Shown here: positions 1 through 5,400 of the stretch, one piece after another | Layout: each line of letters begins with the position of its first letter | How positions within the stretch are numbered: position 1 is the stretch's first letter | Assembly: GCA_030609625.1 (NCBI GenBank) | Contig: JAUWBX010000028.1 | Span: forward strand, 1-10,408 | DNA length: 10,408 bases | Direction: 5' to 3' | Source of the DNA: Phycisphaerae bacterium | Lineage (GTDB): Bacteria > Planctomycetota > Phycisphaerae > Sedimentisphaerales > Anaerobacaceae | The notes under the pieces: generated by a model | The model's database searches: none | Seen by the model: only the letters and a program-made list of their open reading frames with translations | What the model was told of the DNA's origin: nothing | Position numbers and translations under genes: made by a program

Positions 1-1191
1 GAGCTCGTCGAAGGGTAAATTCTTGTCATATCCGCCGGCAATGATAATCTTCGGCTGGTCAAAGGCCTCTAATGCGGCGATGGCGCTCTGCGGTGTAGTG
101 GCTATCGAATCGTTATACCAGCGGACGCCATTTATTTCCTCAACAAGTTCGAGCCGATGAGGTAATGGCTTAAAGTCCGGCAGAGAATTTTTAATCGATT
201 CATCGTTCACGCTAAAATACTTAGATATGGCGATGGCGGCTGCGAGGTTTGAAAGGTTGGCCCGGCCGGGCAGTGTGAAACTATCGCGGAGCTCTTTACT
301 TACATCGTCAGTTGAAAACCTGATGCAAATCCTGCCGGCGTCTTTGCTGTATTTTTCAAACCATTCGGCGGCAATCTTGTCTTCGGCATTGAATATGGAA
401 ACTGCAGGGCTGTTTTCAGTAGAAAATATGGAACGACCAGCCCCCGTGATTGTAGGGTGGGGCTTGCCCCACCAAGTTTTGTTCGGTGGGCTAAAGCCCA
501 CCCTACGCACCTGAAATTTGAAGATATTTTCCTTTGCATTACAATAATTGTCGAACGTGCCATAACGGTCAAGATGGTTTGGTGTAAGATTCGTCAAGAG
601 CGCGACCTTCGGTGCTTTTGGTATTTGGGCCAATTGCTCAAGCTGAAAACTCGACAGCTCCAGCACAACCAAATCACCCGCTTTAATTTTATCCAGAATG
701 GTCAGTAACGGTTGATTGCCGATGTTGCCGCTTAGCCAAACATTCTCGTATGTCGTATGTCGTATGTCGTATGTCGTATTTTTTAGCAGATGGGTGGTCA
801 GGGCGGCTGTTGTGCTCTTGCCGTTGGCTCCGGTAATGCCGATTATCTGTGCGGGGCATAGTTCAAAGAAGATGTTTATCTGAGACGTAACAAATTTGTT
901 GTTTCGACGGGCGAGTTCGAGAAACTCATTATCACCGGGCACGGCGGGATTGGCTATGATAATGTCGGCCTGCTTAAAATCAGCAGGGTCGTGCGAGCCG
1001 AGATGAAATTCTATATCAGGAAATTCTTCGAGCTTAGCTATCGAATCGCTTAACTGCGCGGCTGAGGCCAAATCCGTTACTATTACTTTTGCGCCGGCTC
1101 TGACGGCGAACTCGGCAACATCGACACCGCCTCCGAAGCGTCCCAAGCCCATAATCAGCACTTTTTTGCCAGTGAAAAAATCTTTGTTCAT
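1..1191 (-). CDS. murD: MurD, UDP-N-acetylmuramoylalanine--D-glutamate ligase (3' end outside window)
   Basis: Adds D-glutamate to UDP-MurNAc-L-alanine with ATP, a cytoplasmic step of peptidoglycan precursor synthesis. 397 codons are open from the ATG to the window edge; family members are about 450 residues, so part of the C-terminal domain is missing. Visible: N-terminal Rossmann segment (VLIMGLGRFGGG, 11-22), ATP P-loop GITGANGKST (118-127), the MurD-type ELSSFQLE, NLTPNHLDRYG, then PHRLE and NDSIATTP of the ligase C-terminal part, and IAGGYDKN near the edge. Two stretches look inserted relative to normal MurD: about residues 138-149 (heptanucleotide repeat) and about 228-260 (palindromic repeat). 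Both keep the frame, so the gene is probably functional rather than broken. The start lies 27 bp after ubiE with no clear Shine-Dalgarno, suggesting co-transcription with ubiE and pyrF. Family assignment is firm; function of the modified enzyme is inferred. Confidence 0.93.
   Translation of the reverse strand, partial: MNKDFFTGKKVLIMGLGRFGGGVDVAEFAVRAGAKVIVTDLASAAQLSDSIAKLEEFPDIEFHLGSHDPADFKQADIIIANPAVPGDNEFLELARRNNKFVTSQINIFFELCPAQIIGITGANGKSTTAALTTHLLKNTTYDIRHTTYENVWLSGNIGNQPLLTILDKIKAGDLVVLELSSFQLEQLAQIPKAPKVALLTNLTPNHLDRYGTFDNYCNAKENIFKFQVRRVGFSPPNKTWWGKPHPTITGAGRSIFSTENSPAVSIFNAEDKIAAEWFEKYSKDAGRICIRFSTDDVSKELRDSFTLPGRANLSNLAAAIAISKYFSVNDESIKNSLPDFKPLPHRLELVEEINGVRWYNDSIATTPQSAIAALEAFDQPKIIIAGGYDKNLPFDEL
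452..506. repeat. 55-bp double palindrome (REP-like) inside murD
   Basis: Two hairpin-forming halves in inverted orientation. The left half (452-473) contains GGTGGGGC-TT-GCCCCACC; the right half (485-506) contains GGTGGGCT-AA-AGCCCACC. Each is a perfect 8-bp dyad around 2 bp. The left half begins GTAGGGTGGG and the right half ends with its reverse complement, separated by an 11-bp spacer. From memory, GTAGGGTGGG-type palindromes are dispersed, usually intergenic repeats in several environmental bacterial groups. Here one is translated in frame as roughly MurD residues 229-247. I see no target-site duplication directly flanking it and no transposase in the window. Confidence 0.85.
746..780. 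repeat. Heptanucleotide tandem array inside murD
   Basis: Four perfect TCGTATG units (from 746, 753, 760, 767) plus a fifth differing at one base (TCGTATT, 774-780). On the coding strand the unit is CATACGA. Three units make 21 bp, so the repeat encodes a heptapeptide, TTYDIRH, then TTYE (MurD residues 139-149), just after the P-loop helix. Copy-number changes in steps of three units would keep the frame; single-unit changes would not. Confidence 0.95.
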
Positions 1192-1218
1192 AATTTCTAT
1201 ATAAGAGACTAAAAACGA

Positions 1219-1974
1219 TTATCCTGTGTTTTCTTCCGCCTTGTGCCCATGATAAATACAAACAACGCCGGCTGTCAACTGGTTCGCCTGTACATTTAGA
1301 AAACCGGCCTCTTTCATAAGTACGCAAAAGTCGTCAGCGCTATAAAAATTCTCAACAGTTTTGCCAAAATAACGATAGGCATAATTGTCGCCGGAGACCA
1401 CGCGACCCAGCAGAGGTACAAAACGGCACAAGTAGAACAGGTAGCATTTTCTGAGTATTCTGTTGGCAGGCAATGAAAATTCGAGTATCAAAGAAATAGC
1501 GCCTGGTCTCAAGATTCGGTGCATTTCTTTAAGAGTCTCAAATGTATCGGCGGTGTTCCTGATACCAAAAGCAATTGTTACTGCATCGAAGCTGTTTTCA
1601 GGAAAGGGTATTGCGGCTGCATCAGCCTGTATCAAGCTGATATGTTCTGTGAGTTTGTGACTGTTTATTTTCTCCCGGCAGATAGCCAACATATTTTCAG
1701 ATATATCGAGTCCAACAGCTTTAGTTATTTTGGGATTTTCGCGAAACAATGAAATCAACAGGTCGCCCGTGCCCGTTGCCAGGTCAAGAATTTTCAATCT
1801 ACCGTTTCTGCTCGAATTTAGATATTTAGCGACTTTGCGACGCCAGAAAAAGTCCTGCCCGAAGGACAACAAGTGGTTAAGAAGGTCGTAACGCGGCGCT
1901 ATCCGGTTAAACATTCCACAGATATCAATTTCGTTTCTAAAAGTTTTGCAGGTATCAAAAGGTTGCAGAGACAT
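1219..1974 (-). CDS. ubiE: Demethylmenaquinone methyltransferase (UbiE/MenG family)
   Basis: SAM-dependent C-methylation of demethylmenaquinone (or the ubiquinone precursor in organisms with ubiquinone), the last step of menaquinone synthesis. At 251 residues it has the usual family length. Visible: first family signature YDLLNHLLSFGQDFFWRR (29-46), SAM-binding motif I LDLATGTGD (63-71), the acidic residue after motif II (D90), AFGIRN (135-140), and second signature RILRPGAISLILEFSLP (153-169). The chosen start includes a short extra N-terminus; an internal ATG at residue 21 (MFNRIAPRYD) is possible but would leave little before the first signature. It lies between pyrF (71-bp gap) and murD (27-bp gap) on the same strand. 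With no other quinone genes in view, menaquinone as substrate is inferred from the likely lineage. Confidence 0.93.
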   Translation of the reverse strand: MSLQPFDTCKTFRNEIDICGMFNRIAPRYDLLNHLLSFGQDFFWRRKVAKYLNSSRNGRLKILDLATGTGDLLISLFRENPKITKAVGLDISENMLAICREKINSHKLTEHISLIQADAAAIPFPENSFDAVTIAFGIRNTADTFETLKEMHRILRPGAISLILEFSLPANRILRKCYLFYLCRFVPLLGRVVSGDNYAYRYFGKTVENFYSADDFCVLMKEAGFLNVQANQLTAGVVCIYHGHKAEENTG

Positions 1975-2011
1975 TTTTCTTGTTTTAGATGAAGTTTTGA
2001 ATATTACGTTA

Positions 2012-2046
2012 TTGTTCTATGTTGTTCGCTTTGCGTTTTACGTTTT
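2012..2046. repeat. Degenerate heptamer array directly after pyrF
   Basis: Five 7-bp units in register from 2012 to 2046. The clearest are TCGCTTT (2026-2032), GCGTTTT (2033-2039) and ACGTTTT (2040-2046); those at 2012 and 2019 are more diverged. On the pyrF coding strand the consensus is close to AAAACGN. The array abuts the pyrF stop codon (2046-2048) and fills about half of the pyrF-ubiE gap. Confidence 0.6.
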
Positions 2047-2996
2047 TATATCAATGTCTGCATAGCGTTAGCCAAATCGACCTTTGCGTCGATGACGGCC
2101 TGCTCGATACATCTTTTCCAGTCGTCGCCGAACTGGCCTTTGTATTTCGGCTTTTCATAAGCGTAGATAATCGAGCGTGATGCGTTGATTAAAGCACCGG
2201 TGCCGTCGGGTTTGCAGAAGCGGACACAGTCGGCAGCCTCAGCGCCCTGGGAGCCGTAGCCCGGGACGAGAAACCACACCTTATCATACTTTTGGCGCAG
2301 AGCAGTTGTTACCCGCGGTGCAGTACCGCCCACCACCATTCCCACATTACTGTAACCGTAATTGCCTATTCGCTCATCTTTATTTGCGATTTGGGCGACA
2401 ACGTCGGCGAGCTTTTCGTACATTGCCTGGCCATCAGCATCGGTAAAATCCTGAATTTCGGCAGCGGAAGGATTGCTGGTACGAACCAACACAAAAATAC
2501 CTTTGCCCTGTTTGTCGGCCATATCCGCAAAAGGCTCGATACCATCGGCTCCCGTGTAACCGTTGACGGTTATTGCGTCAGGGGCAAGGTTGTCTTCAAG
2601 GCCTGCCAGTTCCGGATTTTCGAGATGAGCGGCGGCGTAAGCTGCTGCGGTGTGGCCTATGTCGCCTCGTTTTACGTCGCCGATTATTTCCAGGCCCAGC
2701 TCATCAGCCTCGGAAATCAGAGAATAGTAAGTCTCCAGGCCTTCCCAGAGATACTTTTCGAAAAACGCAATGTTTATCTTCACAGCGGGAACCATCGGCG
2801 CAACGATTCGCATTGCCTGTGTGCAGAAATCGAAGATGGCATCGACCGCGGCGGCGGCATCAAACTCATCGTTCATCTGGCGATGGCTTCTTATCGCAGA
2901 GGGCAGTCTGGTGTAAACAGGGTCTAAGCCCACAATCAAAGAAGTTTTCTTGGTTTTCACAGCGTCACAGAGACGGTCAGCAAAATGACTTGCCAT
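2046..2996 (-). CDS. pyrF: Orotidine 5'-phosphate decarboxylase, type 2 (long form)
   Basis: Decarboxylates OMP to UMP, the last step of de novo pyrimidine synthesis. At 316 residues it fits the long type-2 subfamily rather than the ~230-residue type 1. Visible: VGLDP (22-26), AVKIN (71-75), the catalytic block DVKRGDIGHTAAAYA (107-121) with Lys109 and Asp107/Asp112, AITVNGYTG (141-149), FVLVRTSNPSA (168-178), GMVVGGTAP (219-227), LVPGYGSQGAE (243-253) and the phosphate-binding end NASRSI (271-276). A good Shine-Dalgarno (GAGGA, 3005-3009) lies 8 nt before the ATG, supporting this start. It is first in the leftward unit with ubiE and murD and is divergent from the gene at 3060. Confidence 0.96.
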   Translation of the reverse strand: MASHFADRLCDAVKTKKTSLIVGLDPVYTRLPSAIRSHRQMNDEFDAAAAVDAIFDFCTQAMRIVAPMVPAVKINIAFFEKYLWEGLETYYSLISEADELGLEIIGDVKRGDIGHTAAAYAAAHLENPELAGLEDNLAPDAITVNGYTGADGIEPFADMADKQGKGIFVLVRTSNPSAAEIQDFTDADGQAMYEKLADVVAQIANKDERIGNYGYSNVGMVVGGTAPRVTTALRQKYDKVWFLVPGYGSQGAEAADCVRFCKPDGTGALINASRSIIYAYEKPKYKGQFGDDWKRCIEQAVIDAKVDLANAMQTLI

Positions 2997-3059
2997 ATTC
3001 TAAATCCTCATATTTGGAAAAAACTTTTAATAAACATTTGAACCACTATAATCATATAA
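2997..3059. promoter_or_regulatory. Divergent promoter region between pyrF and the 3060 gene
   Basis: A perfect TATAAT (3047-3052, plus strand) sits 7 nt before the ATG at 3060; no convincing -35 hexamer lies at 16-18 bp upstream. On the minus strand TATGAT (3056-3051) could serve as a -10 for pyrF, overlapping the plus-strand box. The minus-strand Shine-Dalgarno GAGGA is at 3005-3009. Overlapping boxes would make the two directions compete for polymerase; this is inference from hexamer matches only. Confidence 0.4.
3005..3009 (-). promoter_or_regulatory. Shine-Dalgarno of pyrF
   Basis: GAGGA on the minus strand, 8 nt before the pyrF ATG. It is one of the few good ribosome binding sites here: murD, rbfA and the 3060 gene have none recognisable. 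Confidence 0.7.
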
Positions 3060-3785
3060 ATGGATTCGAGCAAGAAAAAAATACACAGTACGGAAACAGA
3101 TTTGAAAATTCGCAAAAAAACGAGATTCAAAAAACTTGTCCGCTGGCTTCTGGTCGATTTGGCCGTAGCGGCTATTATCTTCGCTCTACTGTTATACAGA
3201 CCCGGTCGCTATAAACCGGTTGACCTCGGCTCCGGCAGCGACAGACGCAAAGAGGTAAGCCCATATCTGACAAATGATTTATTACCGGCAATTCATAACG
3301 GTTCACAATACCGCGAGCCTTTTGAGCTGGTCGTTATCCAGAAAGGGATAAACGATATAATTATTCGGGGCAACTGGCCAATGGAGTCTGAAGGTATCCT
3401 GCTTTATGCACCTGCAGTGCTTTTTGTCCCGGGTGCCGTTGTGCTGATGGGAACAGTAGATGTTAAAGGTGTGGAACTTGTGGTTACTATTGAGTTAGAG
3501 CCCAAAATCAATGAGCAGGGGTTTTTGAACCTGCATGTGGGGAAGGTGAAGGTCGGGGCCATGAATATTACGCCCCTTGCCAAGATGATAGCCAAAAAGA
3601 TGTACATACAGAGAATTAACGCTTTGGATGTCGATACAGAGGTTGTGCAGACAAAAATAGCAGCGTCATTGCTGAATAATGAGCCGTTTGAGCCTGTTTT
3701 CAGGATTGATGATAACAAGGTGCGAATTGAAAAAATAACTGTTGCCAAGGAAAAATTACTGCTGCGTCTGGTTCCAGCATCGTAG
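3060..3785 (+). CDS. Membrane-anchored protein of unknown function
   Basis: 241 residues. A Lys/Arg-rich N-terminus (1-28) is followed by one hydrophobic segment (about 27-46, RWLLVDLAVAAIIFALLLY), suggesting a single-pass anchor with the rest outside the cytoplasmic membrane. The body (about 70-240) alternates beta-like stretches, e.g. FELVVIQKGINDIIIRGNW, APAVLFVPGAVVLMG and FLNLHVGKVKVGAMNITPLAK. The order (short helix with LTNDLLPAI, then strands, then a VGxxxxTPL motif) loosely recalls YpmS/DUF2140-type anchored proteins, but I cannot confirm this. The start is fixed by an in-frame TAA immediately before the ATG (3057-3059) and lacks a Shine-Dalgarno; with TATAAT at 3047-3052 the mRNA may be leaderless. 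Monocistronic: divergent from pyrF and ended by the terminator at 3882. No function is proposed. Confidence 0.85.
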   Translation: MDSSKKKIHSTETDLKIRKKTRFKKLVRWLLVDLAVAAIIFALLLYRPGRYKPVDLGSGSDRRKEVSPYLTNDLLPAIHNGSQYREPFELVVIQKGINDIIIRGNWPMESEGILLYAPAVLFVPGAVVLMGTVDVKGVELVVTIELEPKINEQGFLNLHVGKVKVGAMNITPLAKMIAKKMYIQRINALDVDTEVVQTKIAASLLNNEPFEPVFRIDDNKVRIEKITVAKEKLLLRLVPAS

Positions 3786-3826
3786 CGTATCTCATATTGT
3801 GTATATCGTATTGCGTATCGCGACAT
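3785..3826. repeat. Degenerate heptamer array directly after the 3060 gene
   Basis: Six 7-bp units in register starting on the last base of the stop codon. The clearest are GCGTATC (3785-3791 and again 3813-3819) and TCGTATT (3806-3812); the others keep the TAT core or are diverged. TCGTATT is identical to the last unit in the murD array. Confidence 0.7.
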
Positions 3827-3881
3827 ACTTGAGGCTTGGTGCGTGGCCTGATTCTCAATAAGCAACTGGACGCAGCAGGAG

Positions 3882-3924
3882 AAAAGGCCGTGAGTGCAAT
3901 ACTCACGGCCTTTTCGATTTTTTG
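3882..3924. terminator. Bidirectional intrinsic terminator
   Basis: Perfect 14-bp stem, AAAAGGCCGTGAGT (3882-3895) pairing with ACTCACGGCCTTTT (3901-3914), 5-nt loop GCAAT, then a T-rich tail (TTTTTT, 3918-3923). The A-run on the left serves as the U-run for the opposite direction. It lies between the convergent 3060 gene and the PEP-CTERM gene and should stop both. Confidence 0.92.
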
Positions 3925-3938
3925 TTCTGTAAATAGTC

Positions 3939-4574
3939 TTACAATGTTCTGCGTCTGCGTAGCCAGCCAACAAAACCTACGCCGATACTACCAAGCACAA
4001 GAGCGCCCGGAGCGGGGACCATCCAGGTTCGAAAACCCATGTCCGCATCGCCGGGTCCATCAAAGGCACCGAACATTTCCCAGCCAACAGTGGGCGTCCA
4101 TCGCCAAAGAGTTCCTCCCGGGTATGGATTACCTTCCCATACAATTCCCACACCGTCGCTCGGTTCCGCTTGGTAAGGGTCATCGTTCGAAAGCACAATC
4201 CCATACTGCATCCCGGCCGTAAGCATCATGGACTCCGACAGGAAGTCAAATGAGTACCAACCCAGAGTGAGTGAGGGGACGTTGACTGAGCCGAGTGTGG
4301 TACCACTTGGCTCTCCGCTTATAGTTTCCACAATCGAGATGGTGGCAGGAAGAGACGGTTGACCGGTCCAAACGTCAATTATCAAATCAACGTGGTGAAG
4401 CTGGTCGCTGATGGACGGGGTGAAAGTTTGCGCCAAGAACTGCTCTGCCCAAAAGTAGCTGCCGCCATAATTATCTGGTTCATGGTGCTGGTCAAGAATA
4501 GGTGCGGCGAAGCTTTGTGTGCCCAGCAAGACAATCGCTAAAAAAACTATCAGGGTTTTTGTTTTTTCGGTCAT
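3939..4574 (-). CDS. Secreted PEP-CTERM sorting-domain protein
   Basis: 211 residues. Signal peptide 1-23 (MTEKTKTLIVFLAIVLLG, probable cleavage after SFA). The body (about 40-185) is a predicted beta-rich domain resembling choice-of-anchor or carbohydrate-binding-like exported domains: AQTFTPSISDQLHHVDLII, ISIVETISGEPSGTTLG, GWYSFDFLSESMMLTAGMQY. The C-terminus is a typical PEP-CTERM sorting signal: PAPGA (187-191), short hydrophobic helix, then WLRRRRTL. In this family the tail is recognised by exosortase, which processes and anchors or exports the protein across the envelope, often linked to exopolysaccharide. No exosortase is in view. AGGAG (4584-4588) lies 9 nt before the ATG. The ligand or role of the body is unknown. 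Confidence 0.9.
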   Translation of the reverse strand: MTEKTKTLIVFLAIVLLGTQSFAAPILDQHHEPDNYGGSYFWAEQFLAQTFTPSISDQLHHVDLIIDVWTGQPSLPATISIVETISGEPSGTTLGSVNVPSLTLGWYSFDFLSESMMLTAGMQYGIVLSNDDPYQAEPSDGVGIVWEGNPYPGGTLWRWTPTVGWEMFGAFDGPGDADMGFRTWMVPAPGALVLGSIGVGFVGWLRRRRTL

Positions 4575-4583
4575 TTTTTTCTT

Positions 4584-4588
4584 CTCCT
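4584..4588 (-). promoter_or_regulatory. Shine-Dalgarno of the PEP-CTERM gene
   Basis: AGGAG on the minus strand, 9 nt (A-rich) before the ATG, supporting the start that includes the signal peptide. Confidence 0.75.
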
Positions 4589-4627
4589 AAATACGTTCCG
4601 TTGTTTCTTAACAAATGCGATTTTTTA

Positions 4628-4753
4628 TCCAAACCTTTGTCCCGCGGACGTACTAATGCACCTCCTCTCCGTTCACGCCCGTTCTACGTTTGGACTATAA
4701 GAAAACTGTTTTGTGGGGAAAGCTTGAAATGAGAGTCTGACAAGCTTCCTCAC
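4628..4753 (-). promoter_or_regulatory. Foldable 5' leader of the PEP-CTERM gene
   Basis: Two pairings stand out in the untranslated stretch. First, a 13-bp hairpin with one bulged A: 4713-4726 against 4741-4753, 14-nt loop. Second, a 7-bp perfect pairing of 4688-4694 (GTTTGGA) with 4628-4634, enclosing a GTCC-GCG-GGAC mini-hairpin and, on the mRNA strand, an extra AGGAGG about 90 nt before the real start. It matches no riboswitch class I recognise. Structure is inferred by eye, without an energy calculation. Confidence 0.35.
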
Positions 4754-4781
4754 CTCTCCACCGTTGCATTCAATACAAGAA

Positions 4782-4814
4782 ATTATATGAAACATAATTG
4801 AGACAACATGTCAA
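4782..4814 (-). promoter_or_regulatory. Possible promoter for the PEP-CTERM gene
   Basis: On the minus strand a perfect TTGACA (4814-4809) and a perfect TATAAT (4787-4782) are separated by 21 bp, longer than the usual 16-18. If used, the leader would be about 200 nt and include the hairpins at 4628-4753. Confidence 0.35.
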
Positions 4815-4971
4815 GGGAAAAATCCCGCAGAATTAAGATTATTTTTGCAGAAACCAAGAATATGCTCTGAAAAATGCTATTTTATACGGACGTTAGCGGT
4901 TTGAGGTCACTAAGTTTTTTTATTTGCGTTGGATTTAGGCTAAAAATTATACAAATTCGACAAAAAAATCA

Positions 4972-5000
4972 TTGCCATTGACGGATTTGACGATTATTAT
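4972..5000 (+). promoter_or_regulatory. Probable sigma70-type promoter upstream of the nusA leader
   Basis: TTGCCA (4972-4977), 17-bp spacer, TATTAT (4995-5000): 5 of 6 matches to each consensus hexamer with ideal spacing. Predicted start near 5007, giving about 320 nt before the T-run at 5321-5329 and about 395 nt before nusA. The 4840-5040 stretch is otherwise AT-rich and has no other recognisable content. Confidence 0.5.
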
Positions 5001-5064
5001 AAAGAGTTTGGTCATAAGGATTAACAGCTACCAAAACTAAACTTTGAACTAAGAGGCGCTTAAA

Positions 5065-5100
5065 ATGGTTTTAACAGGATTAGCAAACAGTGAAAAGTAG
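5065..5100 (+). CDS. Candidate 11-residue leader peptide (MVLTGLANSEK)
   Basis: A short ORF of 11 codons plus TAG, with AAGAGG (5051-5056) 8 nt before its ATG, which is a better ribosome site than that of nusA. It lies between the predicted promoter (4972-5000) and the hairpin and terminator upstream of nusA. There is no run of one amino acid that would suggest classical amino-acid attenuation. It may be chance; its position in a terminator-containing leader is the only support. Confidence 0.25.
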   Translation: MVLTGLANSEK

Positions 5101-5329
5101 GCAATTAACAATTGACCTGCACGGCTGTGCTTCTGCGGAAATGGTGGCTTGGAAATCGGTTTTCTGCTTCAGTTGTCGCGAAAAACGAACGAGGTTTTTT
5201 AGTATCGGAGGCAGATGATGTAGCATAAAGATAAACTACAACCTCTGTTTGTTTTTGGTGTGCCGGGGAACCTGTTTTGCAAGGGACTCCCTTTTGAAGT
5301 GGAAACGTGAATAGTTTCCATTTTTTTTT
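5101..5329 (+). ncRNA. Structured nusA leader or separate small RNA
   Basis: A non-coding stretch with strong folding potential ending in an intrinsic terminator. Main helix: AAAAACGAACGAGGTT (5181-5196) pairs with 5240-5256 for 16 bp with one G-U and a single bulged T at 5246. Inside is a small GTAG/CTAC hairpin (5220-5223 with 5236-5239). Downstream is AAGGG-ACT-CCCTT (5281-5293), then the terminator. GTTTTC..CTTC (5159-5170) can alternatively pair with GAAG.GGAAAC (5296-5306), which would disrupt the terminator. It could be an attenuator controlling nusA or an independent RNA; I compared it mentally with 6S, SRP, RNase P, tmRNA and common riboswitches and found no match. The 5' end is unknown (5007 if the promoter above is used). 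Confidence 0.45.
5300..5329 (+). terminator. Intrinsic terminator 71 bp before nusA
   Basis: Stem TGGAAAC (5300-5306) with GTTTCCA (5314-5320), 7-nt loop GTGAATA, followed by nine T (5321-5329). The stem is short and AT-rich but the U-tract is excellent. No annotated gene on the plus strand ends before it, so it must terminate a leader or small RNA. Weak-stem terminators of this kind are the sort that NusA itself can stimulate (known from Bacillus subtilis), which makes autoregulation plausible but unproven here. Confidence 0.75.
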
Positions 5330-5400
5330 ATCCGAGACCAGAGAGCGGTGCCGGGCTGAAAAAAGAAAAGAAATCGATGCTGGATTAAAGAGAAAAGACA

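Noticed and set aside
300..572. A minus-strand ORF of 90 codons and a plus-strand ORF (227-514) over the palindrome
   Set aside because: Both are out-of-frame shadows of murD. The murD frame is open across the whole region and carries the family motifs on both sides of the insert.
746..780. CRISPR array
   Set aside because: The repeats are 7 bp and directly abutting, with no spacers and no cas genes in the window.
1..1191. murD as a pseudogene or frameshifted gene
   Set aside because: Reading codon by codon from 1191 to 1 gives no stop, and both repeat insertions preserve the frame.
2292..2927. Plus-strand ORF of 211 codons opposite pyrF (also 2573-3214)
   Set aside because: Antisense to a clear pyrF with no recognisable motifs; typical open frame opposite a biased coding region.
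3404..3973. Minus-strand ORF of 189 codons over the end of the 3060 gene
   Set aside because: Runs through the terminator and heptamer array; contains repeat-derived RYAIRYTQYEIRY and no domain.
4575..4970. tRNA or extra small genes in the gap
   Set aside because: No T-arm GGTTCRA with matching acceptor stem and no ORF with a ribosome site and domain. Only short hairpins and promoter-like hexamers are seen.
5207..5223. GGAGG followed by ATGATGTAG (start-stop element)
   Set aside because: The spacing is poor for the first ATG and the ORF has one or two codons; more likely part of the helix loop.
5101..5329. 6S RNA, SRP RNA, RNase P RNA, tmRNA or a known riboswitch
   Set aside because: The core motifs of these families are not visible. 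6S cannot be fully excluded by eye because its sequence is poorly conserved.
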